From the NCBI GenBank assembly GCA_024681275.1, contig JAILBD010000284.1, positions 1 to 32,054 on the forward strand: 32,054 bases of DNA, written 5' to 3'. How positions within the stretch are numbered: the stretch's first letter is position 1; the number at the start of each line of letters is the position of its first letter. The notes under the pieces were generated by a model that saw nothing but the letters and a program-made list of their open reading frames with translations, did no database searches and was not told where the DNA came from. This DNA comes from Erysipelotrichaceae bacterium. Its GTDB lineage: Bacteria > Bacillota_I > Bacilli_A > Erysipelotrichales > Erysipelotrichaceae. Below are positions 1-5,455 of this stretch, piece by piece. A program made the translations under genes and the position numbers.

Positions 1-432
1 GAAAGCGGGATCATAATACTTCTCAGGGTCCTCCTTCTTGAAGGTGTAGCGCAGATAATCAAGGATCACTTTTCGGCCCTCTTCAGAAACATCACTGATC
101 ACGACCGGTTCGAAATCCTGGTCGGCAAAGTATTTCTTATCCGCCCCGTAATTGACCAGATAATAATCGCCATACGGGATCAGGGTATAGTCATAGATCG
201 GATCGTTCTTCTCTCCCTTGCACAGGTTTTTGACAAAAGAAAGTCCCTGTTTTGAATCCGGATAGAAAGCCAGACAGTGTCTGGTCTTATATGTCCTGGC
301 TTCATCATGGATCGATCTTTTGCCTATGAAATCAAAATTCACGAAAAAGACGACAAACAAAGCCAGCAGTGCAAGAGACAGCAGTGCAATGATGGAAACA
401 GAGACACGATCTACTTTTCTTTTCTTTTTCAT
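1..432 (-). CDS. Unknown membrane-anchored protein, 3' end outside the window
   Basis: This is an open frame of 144 codons that starts at an ATG (430-432 on the complement) and is still open at the window edge, so the C-terminus is missing. The N-terminus is MKKKRKVDR followed by one hydrophobic segment (about residues 10-31), typical of a signal anchor or uncleaved signal peptide. The visible remainder is a polar, tyrosine-rich extracytoplasmic-looking domain. I do not recognise the family. It begins 9 bases after the ABC permease stop codon and is probably in the same operon. A weak AGG lies upstream of the start, and a TATAAT overlaps the permease stop, so it could also have its own promoter. 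Transport-related function is only suggested by position. Confidence 0.75.
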   Translation of the reverse strand, partial: MKKKRKVDRVSVSIIALLSLALLALFVVFFVNFDFIGKRSIHDEARTYKTRHCLAFYPDSKQGLSFVKNLCKGEKNDPIYDYTLIPYGDYYLVNYGADKKYFADQDFEPVVISDVSEEGRKVILDYLRYTFKKEDPEKYYDPAF

Positions 433-441
433 CACTACCTA

Positions 442-1209
442 TTATAAACCAATTGGATTGATTTTCTTCCTTATCAGGTCACCCATGCGGTCTATCACCA
501 GCATCAGTCCGACAGCGATCAGAGAGTATCCAAAGATCGGGACCATGTTCGTCGGATCCGAAGAACGGGCACCGAGTATCGCTGAACCAAGCCCGGCATT
601 GGAAGATCCCGTGATGACCTCAGCCATGATCTCGATCTTGAAAGACAGCGAGAAACTGCTGGTCATCGCCACGATGATATAAGGTAATGCCAGCGGCAGC
701 TTGATACGCAGATTGCTTCTGAAGAACGAAGCACCATCGACCTTCGCTGCATTGATCAGGCTTTTTGAGATATTCTGTATCCCGCCCTTGACACCTTCGT
801 AAATGATCGGGAAGCAGATCAGGACGACCAGATAGACCGGAGCCCTTTTAAAGCCCGCCAGAACGATGAAAAGATAGACAAGGGAAGCTGTAGGAACAGC
901 CCGCAAAGCGATCATCAGCGGCCTGAAAAGCTCCTCAAATACAGGTCTGTTTCCGGCAATGACGCCAAAGATCAGTCCCAGGACAAGAGAGATCAGGAAG
1001 CCTTCGATCATCCTGGACATCGTTGCATAAATGCATTTATACGTGTATGATCTGCCCAGAAGATAGAAAGCATGTCTGAACGATTCCACCGGACCGGGAA
1101 AGACCATCGTCCTCTGCCCTATCACAATGGCAAAAGCTTGCCACAACGCGGCAAGCAGTATTACACCCGAGATAAATATGATCCTTTTATTTGAAGTAGA
1201 TCTCTTCAC
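442..1209 (-). CDS. ABC transporter permease, SsuC/TauC/nitrate type (BPD_transp_1)
   Basis: Predicted inner-membrane permease of an importer, 255 residues with about six membrane segments. The cytoplasmic EAA loop that docks the ATPase is visible at about residues 153-173 (NAAKVDGA, then RIKLPLALP). I chose the GTG at 1207-1209, which has GGAAAG four bases upstream and gives a 23-base overlap with the receptor gene. The longer frame from the ATG at 1278 would overlap the receptor by 92 bases and add a residue stretch unlike a permease N-terminus. The neighbouring lipoprotein is the likely solute receptor. No ATPase gene is in the window, so it must lie further left or elsewhere. The substrate cannot be told from sequence; this subfamily handles sulfonates, nitrate, thiamine precursors and similar small molecules. 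Confidence 0.87.
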   Translation of the reverse strand: MKRSTSNKRIIFISGVILLAALWQAFAIVIGQRTMVFPGPVESFRHAFYLLGRSYTYKCIYATMSRMIEGFLISLVLGLIFGVIAGNRPVFEELFRPLMIALRAVPTASLVYLFIVLAGFKRAPVYLVVLICFPIIYEGVKGGIQNISKSLINAAKVDGASFFRSNLRIKLPLALPYIIVAMTSSFSLSFKIEIMAEVITGSSNAGLGSAILGARSSDPTNMVPIFGYSLIAVGLMLVIDRMGDLIRKKINPIGL

Positions 1210-2161
1210 TTGTCTTTCCGATACCGAAGATCTCCAGGAAAGCGTCGATGTCATCCTTGATATCGATCGCTTTGGCATAACCCAGACCCATCGCGTTATT
1301 GCCTAAAGCATTGGTCTGTTTAAAGACATTGACCACGACGGCCGGATTGAATCCATACTGTGCAGTCGCCTCATCATCTGAATAGACCGAAAGACCATCT
1401 GCGACAAGCTGCGGATCAGCGATCGCGGCAGCGATGGAGTCAGAAAGAGCGTTCAGGAATGCGTTCCCTGTCGCTTCATCGACACTGTTCCTGATGAAGA
1501 CGGCAGCCTGGATCATATCCAGACCGGACTTGTTCTTGTAGACTTCCTGAATATCCGCATAGACTTTGGCCTTCTCATTCTTTTTCAAAGAGGCAAAAAG
1601 TGCCGGCTGTGCAAGGAAAACATAATCGACAGGAGTACCATCAGAATAATTGCCGCTGGCCAAAGCTGCAGCCGCCTGACCTGCATCCGCTTCAAAAAGC
1701 AGAGATGCATCATAATCGTTTCCATAGAGATAGTGCCACAGCTTGTTTGGAAGCATGTTCTCATTGCCGAAAAGGACGATCCTGTCATCACTGTCCATCG
1801 TCTCATCTTCATCATTTCCTGTAGAAGCCAGATAGAAATTGCCGAACGTGATGATCGCGCCGACTTTGTATTCAGCGCCGTTTCCGATCGCCTTGATGCC
1901 GCTGGTCAGATCGACGACCAGGACATCCGGAGATTCGCTGCCCGTCCATAAAGCGGAGATCGCATCCGCAGTGACACGGGTATAGTTCTCATTCCCGATC
2001 TGATCATAGAAAGCCAGGACCGGAGCTCCCTTTGGAGTGACGATCGTCAAAACGGAAGTATCGACAAGCGATCCTTCTTGTGCGGGAGTCTCCTCCTGCT
2101 TATTTGTTGCGCATGCGCAGAGCATGAAGATCGCGAATAATACAGTTACTATTTTTTTCAT
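1187..2161 (-). CDS. ABC transporter substrate-binding lipoprotein (NMT1/SsuA-like)
   Basis: A 324-residue secreted receptor expected to hold a solute outside the membrane and deliver it to the permease encoded next. The N-terminus has a lysine pair, a hydrophobic stretch and a lipobox LCAC with the lipidated cysteine at residue 17. The rest resembles a type II periplasmic-binding fold, with LTIVTPKGAPVLAF at the start of the mature part. GGAGGGAAGGTG lies just before the ATG, a strong ribosome binding site. The gene is divergent from a Crp/Fnr-like regulator and appears to be under its control. Ligand unknown. The family assignment rests on overall pattern and the paired permease, so NMT1/SsuA-like is an inference. 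Confidence 0.85.
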   Translation of the reverse strand: MKKIVTVLFAIFMLCACATNKQEETPAQEGSLVDTSVLTIVTPKGAPVLAFYDQIGNENYTRVTADAISALWTGSESPDVLVVDLTSGIKAIGNGAEYKVGAIITFGNFYLASTGNDEDETMDSDDRIVLFGNENMLPNKLWHYLYGNDYDASLLFEADAGQAAAALASGNYSDGTPVDYVFLAQPALFASLKKNEKAKVYADIQEVYKNKSGLDMIQAAVFIRNSVDEATGNAFLNALSDSIAAAIADPQLVADGLSVYSDDEATAQYGFNPAVVVNVFKQTNALGNNAMGLGYAKAIDIKDDIDAFLEIFGIGKTSEEIYFK

Positions 2162-2165
2162 TTAT

Positions 2166-2194
2166 TTCACCTTCCCTCCGGAATTATATATAAT
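2166..2194 (+). promoter_or_regulatory. Predicted promoter of the Crp/Fnr-like regulator gene
   Basis: A TATAAT at 2189-2194 with a weak TTCACC at 2166-2171, 17 bases apart. The predicted start is near 2201, so the operator at 2211-2224 would lie at about +11 to +24, where a bound regulator would block transcription or ribosome access. Confidence 0.45.
2183..2188 (-). promoter_or_regulatory. Predicted -10 of the ABC receptor/permease operon
   Basis: TATAAT on the minus strand predicts a start at about 2176, giving a 15-base leader that carries the ribosome binding site. No good -35 lies 17 bases upstream. Instead the Crp-type palindrome is centred at -41.5, the standard position of a class II activator site. 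Confidence 0.5.
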
Positions 2195-2210
2195 ATGAGC
2201 AGGAAAAGAT

Positions 2211-2224
2211 GTGATTTGGATCAC
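2211..2224. promoter_or_regulatory. Crp/Fnr-type operator GTGAT-N4-ATCAC
   Basis: A perfect inverted repeat GTGATTTGGATCAC. Read as a CRP site it is TGTGA-N6-TCACG (2210-2225), one base from the TGTGA-N6-TCACA consensus. It lies between the two divergent genes. It would sit at -41.5 for the transporter and downstream of the start site for the regulator gene, which suggests activation of the first and repression of the second. Confidence 0.62.
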
Positions 2225-2227
2225 GTT

Positions 2228-2812
2228 ATGAACGAAATCCTCGATCTCTTGAAAAATGTTGAACAAGATCTTTATTCAACAGTCTCTTTGCATAAAGAAG
2301 AGACTTTATTTCGTGAAGGAGATCTGTGTGAAGAGATCGGCATCATCACTCAAGGAGAGATCGCCATCATATCCTATCTGGAAGATGGTTCAGAGATCAT
2401 CTATAACCGCCTGGGCCGGGGAGGGATATTCGGAAACAACCTGGTCTTCTCAACAGAGCCATATTATAAAGGCAACATCATAGCCCAGACAGACACTTCG
2501 ATCACCCTGGTCAAGAAGCAGGATCTGCTGCACCTTCTGGAAACGAACAAAGAGTTTATGCTCGAGTATATGAAGATCCTGTCTGATCAGGGCAAACAGC
2601 TCAACACCAGGATCAGACTGCTGTCGATGTCTTCAGCCGAAGAGAGACTCTTCTATTACATGCATGAACATAAAAGAAGGATCACTGTCAGCTCGATCAG
2701 TGACCTGGCCAGGGACCTGTTTTTAACCAGGGAAACATTATCAAGGCTCTTGAGCAGATTGTCTGAAGAAAAACGCATATTAAGAGACGGAAAAGACATC
2801 AGATTGTTATAA
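2228..2812 (+). CDS. Crp/Fnr-family transcriptional regulator
   Basis: A regulator with an N-terminal cyclic-nucleotide-binding-type beta barrel and a C-terminal winged helix. An upstream ATG at 2195 would give 205 residues; I prefer the ATG at 2228 (194 residues), because the 2195 codon abuts the -10 and has no ribosome binding site. The recognition helix (residues 178-184 of the long form) reads TRETLSR. The R-E-x3-R pattern matches the CRP residues that read GTGA, and the palindrome next to the gene contains GTGA/TCAC. The N-terminal cysteine cluster of FNR is missing, so an iron-sulfur oxygen sensor is unlikely. The CRP-type phosphate-binding cassette is not obvious either, so the effector is unknown. 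Threonine aldolase follows 24 bases downstream. Confidence 0.88.
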   Translation: MNEILDLLKNVEQDLYSTVSLHKEETLFREGDLCEEIGIITQGEIAIISYLEDGSEIIYNRLGRGGIFGNNLVFSTEPYYKGNIIAQTDTSITLVKKQDLLHLLETNKEFMLEYMKILSDQGKQLNTRIRLLSMSSAEERLFYYMHEHKRRITVSSISDLARDLFLTRETLSRLLSRLSEEKRILRDGKDIRLL

Positions 2813-2813
2813 T
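2805..2813 (+). promoter_or_regulatory. Extended -10 promoter before threonine aldolase
   Basis: TGTTATAAT, a TGN-extended -10, overlaps the stop codon of the regulator gene. It predicts transcription from about 2820, leaving a 17-base leader that holds the GAGGAC ribosome binding site. No -35 is evident. Confidence 0.45.
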
Positions 2814-2836
2814 ATATAGAAAAAGAGGACACCACT

Positions 2837-3868
2837 ATGTATTCATTTGCCAACGACTATTCTGAAGGCGCATGTCCCAAGGTACTCAGCGCTCTCATCC
2901 AATCAAATAATGTTCAAAGTGCAGGCTATGGTCTGGATACGTTCTGTGAAGCCGCTGCAAACATCGTCAAACAGAAGATCGAACACGACGATGTCGATGT
3001 TCATTTCATTACCGGCGGCACACCATGCAACGTTCTTGCGATATCGACACTGAGAACGCATGAGGCTGTCATCTGTGTTGAATCCGGACACATCAATACA
3101 CACGAGACCGGAGCGGTCGAAGCGACCGGACACAAGATCATTTCTGTCAAAGGAAGAAACGGCAAGATCACACCGGAAGAGATCAGGAACGTGGTCGCGT
3201 CCCATCCGGATGAGCACATGGTCAAGCCTAAGATGGTCTTCATCTCCAACGCCACCGAATTCGGCACGATCTACAAGAAACAGGAACTCAGTGATATCTA
3301 TGAGACCTGTAAAGAGCTTGGCCTCTACCTTTATCTTGATGGTGCAAGACTGGGAAATGCCCTGGTCGCGACAGGCAACGATCTCACATTCAAGGATATC
3401 TGCGATCTGACAGACATCTTCTATATCGGTGGAACGAAGAACGGTGCCCTCCTGGGTGAAGCGATGGTCATCAGAAACGACGATCTGAAACCGGACTTCC
3501 GTTATCTGATCAAGCAGCACTGTTCCATGCTGGCAAAAGGAAGAGTCATCGGTGTCCAGTTCCTCGCCTTGCTGGAAGACAAGACCTATCTTGACAATGC
3601 CCGCAACGCCAACATCATGGCACAGGCTTTGAAGTACATCTTCTCCCAGTTTGCCATCCCGATGTATATCGACTCACCGACCAACCAGATCTTCCCTGTG
3701 CTGGATAACAAACTCCTCGAAAAGATCCAGCAGAACTATGAAGTCATCAAATGGGGCCCTTATGATGAAAAACGGACCATCGTCAGATTCGTCTGCTCAT
3801 GGGCGACAAAGAAAAGCGACATCCAGAACTTCTACAACGATCTGGTCACCTACATAAACAACAAATAG
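2837..3868 (+). CDS. ltaE: Low-specificity L-threonine aldolase (beta-eliminating lyase family)
   Basis: A cytoplasmic PLP enzyme of 343 residues expected to split threonine or allo-threonine into glycine and acetaldehyde. The PLP lysine is K201 in FYIGGTKNGALLGEA. The aspartate that pairs with the pyridine nitrogen is D168 in LYLDGARLGNA, and the conserved histidine motif GHINTHETGA is near residue 85. Length is normal for the family. GAGGAC precedes the ATG at a suitable distance. The stop codon lies inside a hairpin shared with the convergent peptidase gene. A related beta-elimination activity, such as tryptophanase-like, is less likely given the length and the G-T-K-N-G motif. Confidence 0.9.
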   Translation: MYSFANDYSEGACPKVLSALIQSNNVQSAGYGLDTFCEAAANIVKQKIEHDDVDVHFITGGTPCNVLAISTLRTHEAVICVESGHINTHETGAVEATGHKIISVKGRNGKITPEEIRNVVASHPDEHMVKPKMVFISNATEFGTIYKKQELSDIYETCKELGLYLYLDGARLGNALVATGNDLTFKDICDLTDIFYIGGTKNGALLGEAMVIRNDDLKPDFRYLIKQHCSMLAKGRVIGVQFLALLEDKTYLDNARNANIMAQALKYIFSQFAIPMYIDSPTNQIFPVLDNKLLEKIQQNYEVIKWGPYDEKRTIVRFVCSWATKKSDIQNFYNDLVTYINNK

Positions 3869-3885
3869 GACTTGCGTCCTATTTT
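3863..3885. terminator. Bidirectional terminator holding two stop codons
   Basis: A 9-bp stem (AAATAGGAC / GTCCTATTT) with a TTGC loop and a T-run on the plus strand. The TAG of threonine aldolase (3866-3868) and the TAG of the convergent S66 peptidase (3879-3881 on the complement) are both inside the stem, only 10 bases apart. Confidence 0.75.
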
Positions 3886-4859
3886 AATTTGAATCCGATA
3901 GACCCTTTGCCATCCCGATATGAGACATCTGCCATAGCGCCGTTGATCAGTGTCATATACGGTGTCGTATGCCCGATATCCATCTCGCAGATATGAGGGA
4001 TCTTCCCCAAGGCCTTATCGGCAGCCTTGATATAATCCAGCTTTTTATCCTCGACATTCGGGAAACAGACCCGGCCGATCAGCACGGCTTTACAGTGCCT
4101 GAACCATCCGGCATTTTTGAACTGTAAAAGCGTCAGATAGAAATTATAGGAGGACATGCTGAAGATATCGAAATACCATATGATGCCATCTTCCTTGTAA
4201 CGGTCGATGAAACTGTTCGTGTGATCCAGATCAGTACCGATCAGCTTTTCGATACACTCTACACAGCCTCCGATCAGCCTGCCACTGGCCTTTACCTCTT
4301 CGTTCCTGCTGACCCATCTCACCGGATGATAGGCCTTGATCTCGTTGATCTCGTCCAGAAAAGTCCGGTATCTGTTATAGGACTTCTGTCTGACGATGTC
4401 GCCCTGAAGATAACGGAAAAAGGTCTCCTGAGGACGCGATCTCTGATATGTGAATCCGGCGCCGTTGCTTCCATACAGTGTCGCTATATCAAGTTTGGTC
4501 GTGACAGTGAATAAAAGATTGGTCGGATCAGACATGCCGGCGATCCATTTGGGATCCTCATCGATGTGATCGAAATCGACATACGGCATCATCTCCAGCA
4601 TGAAATCGCCGCCTGCCGCGCAGATGATCGCATCGACATCATCATTCAAGACGAGCTCATCCAGTTCTCTGGCTCTCTTTCTTGCTCCGGCAGATCTGTC
4701 ATTGTTCACTCTGACCGATGCGGTCTCATAGACCGAATACCCTTTTGAAGCCAGGACCTCATTGGATAAGATGAACTGATCCAGCTTCTTTCCCACACCC
4801 GCGCTTGGTGCGCAGATGCCTATCGTAGCGTTCTCTTTCAGAAATGCAGGATATCTCAT
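3879..4859 (-). CDS. Peptidase S66 family protein (LD-carboxypeptidase / MccF-like)
   Basis: A 326-residue serine peptidase of the family that trims the terminal D-Ala from peptidoglycan tetrapeptides (LdcA) or inactivates microcin C-type peptide nucleotides (MccF). The nucleophile elbow is GMSDPTNLL with S110. The histidine motif is DIGHTTPYMTL with H297. The catalytic glutamate, normally in a L-F-L-E-like strand, appears as aspartate D231 in IIWYFDIF when aligned by spacing to the following helix. There is no signal peptide, so it is cytoplasmic. It has a clear ribosome binding site (AAAGGAGC) and its own extended -10 promoter. Recycling versus self-immunity cannot be decided from sequence. 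Confidence 0.86.
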   Translation of the reverse strand: MRYPAFLKENATIGICAPSAGVGKKLDQFILSNEVLASKGYSVYETASVRVNNDRSAGARKRARELDELVLNDDVDAIICAAGGDFMLEMMPYVDFDHIDEDPKWIAGMSDPTNLLFTVTTKLDIATLYGSNGAGFTYQRSRPQETFFRYLQGDIVRQKSYNRYRTFLDEINEIKAYHPVRWVSRNEEVKASGRLIGGCVECIEKLIGTDLDHTNSFIDRYKEDGIIWYFDIFSMSSYNFYLTLLQFKNAGWFRHCKAVLIGRVCFPNVEDKKLDYIKAADKALGKIPHICEMDIGHTTPYMTLINGAMADVSYRDGKGSIGFKLK

Positions 4860-4872
4860 ATTGAATGCTCCT

Positions 4873-4901
4873 TTGACTTGTCTTAATTATATCAGTATAT
4901 T
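4873..4901 (+). promoter_or_regulatory. Strong sigma-A-like promoter with no obvious gene after it
   Basis: TTGACT (4873-4878), 17 bases, TATATT (4896-4901), predicted start near 4908. It is close to the hrcA promoter in quality. It drives transcription toward a hairpin with a T-run at 4967-5003. Confidence 0.6.
4886..4894 (-). promoter_or_regulatory. Extended -10 promoter of the S66 peptidase gene
   Basis: TGATATAAT on the minus strand, a consensus TGN-TATAAT. The predicted start is near 4879 with a 20-base leader ending in AAAGGAGCATTCAAT before the ATG. It overlaps the spacer of a promoter pointing the other way. Confidence 0.6.
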
Positions 4902-4907
4902 CTGATC

Positions 4908-5003
4908 GCATTCACTGATGAAACAATGTAAAATAAATGTAAATAAAATCGAATAACAGATCCGCTAAAAAGACTTCTCAATTACCAAGAAGTTCTTTTT
5001 TTC
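4908..5003 (+). ncRNA. Candidate ~95-nt small RNA or attenuated leader of the cold-shock gene
   Basis: Bounded by a near-consensus promoter and an intrinsic terminator. The only frame of note is a 12-codon ATG frame from 4918 without a ribosome binding site. It may be an independent small RNA. Alternatively it is the first part of a 267-base leader of the cold-shock gene at 5175, with conditional termination. I recognise no known RNA family. The rest of the 315-base gap (5004-5174) is A/T-rich and holds only the cold-shock promoter region. Confidence 0.4.
4967..5003 (+). terminator. Intrinsic terminator upstream of the cold-shock gene
   Basis: AAAAAGACTTCT pairs with AGAAGT-T-CTTTTT (one bulged T), with loop CAATTACCA, followed by more T. 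No annotated plus-strand gene ends here, so it must serve a non-coding transcript or a leader. Confidence 0.6.
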
Positions 5004-5102
5004 TTGTTTTCTTCTGTTTTTTTTGGGTCATTCTCTTACATTTATGCTCTTTTTATCACGGTACATCATTCATCCTAGATAGTACTTATTTTATGAAAAA
5101 AA

Positions 5103-5131
5103 TTGCATCATACTGAAAATTGATTTAAAAT
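5103..5131 (+). promoter_or_regulatory. Predicted proximal promoter of the cold-shock gene
   Basis: TTGCAT (5103-5108), 17 bases, TAAAAT (5126-5131), predicted start near 5138 and a 37-base leader. An alternative overlapping pair is TTGATT (5120-5125) with TAGTAT (5143-5148), also 17 apart. The sequence does not decide between them. Confidence 0.45.
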
Positions 5132-5174
5132 AAAATTGCATATAGTATTATTTGTTGCTAGTAAAGGGGAATTA

Positions 5175-5372
5175 ATGACAGGTAAGGTTAAGTGGTTTAA
5201 TGCCGCTAAGGGTTATGGCTTTATCACTGGAGATGATGGCAAAGAAGTTTTCGTTCATTTCTCAGCTATTCAAGTTGATGGTTTCAAAACACTGGATGAA
5301 GGCCAGCCGGTTGAATACGATGTCAACGAAGGACCAAAAGGCCCGCAAGCAGCTAACGTCAAAAAGATCTAG
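5175..5372 (+). CDS. csp: Cold-shock protein, CspA family
   Basis: A 65-residue OB-fold RNA/DNA chaperone that melts mRNA structure. Both nucleic-acid-binding motifs are present: KGYGFIT (RNP1 type, about residues 13-19) and VFVHFSAI (RNP2 type, about residues 26-33). The start MTGKVKWFN is typical of the family and is preceded by AAAGGGGAATTA, so the ATG at 5175 is preferred over an in-frame ATG at 5136. It is a single-gene unit with its own terminator. A promoter 267 bases upstream and an intervening terminator raise the chance of leader-based control. Confidence 0.95.
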   Translation: MTGKVKWFNAAKGYGFITGDDGKEVFVHFSAIQVDGFKTLDEGQPVEYDVNEGPKGPQAANVKKI

Positions 5373-5400
5373 GTACTGTTTGAACGATCAGACCGAACAG

Positions 5401-5424
5401 AGGACTCGTATGAGTTCTTTTTTC
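5401..5424 (+). terminator. Terminator of the cold-shock gene
   Basis: AGGACTC, loop GTAT, GAGTTCT, followed by a run of T (one G-U pair in the stem). Confidence 0.7.
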
Positions 5425-5433
5425 ATGCAAAAT

Positions 5434-5455
5434 AAAAGGCTTTCTCAAGCCTTTT
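5434..5455. terminator. Terminator of clpB, overlapping its stop codon
   Basis: A perfect 9-bp inverted repeat AAAAGGCTT / AAGCCTTTT with loop TCTC. On the minus strand it follows directly from the clpB TAA (5454-5456) and ends in a T-rich run. It may also back up the cold-shock terminator. Confidence 0.75.

Noticed and set aside
320..682. A 120-codon plus-strand frame across the permease 3' end
   Set aside because: It is antisense to the permease and to the start of the unknown membrane protein gene, both of which have better support.
1210..1278. Upstream extension of the ABC permease from the ATG at 1278
   Set aside because: It overlaps the receptor gene by 92 bases and adds 23 residues unlike a permease; the GTG at 1207-1209 has a better ribosome binding site.
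4918..4956. A 12-codon frame as a leader peptide upstream of the cold-shock gene
   Set aside because: There is no ribosome binding site and no run of regulatory codons, so I kept only the RNA candidate.
5136..5174. Upstream ATG for the cold-shock protein
   Set aside because: The extra 13 residues do not fit the family, and AAAGGGG sits directly before the ATG at 5175.
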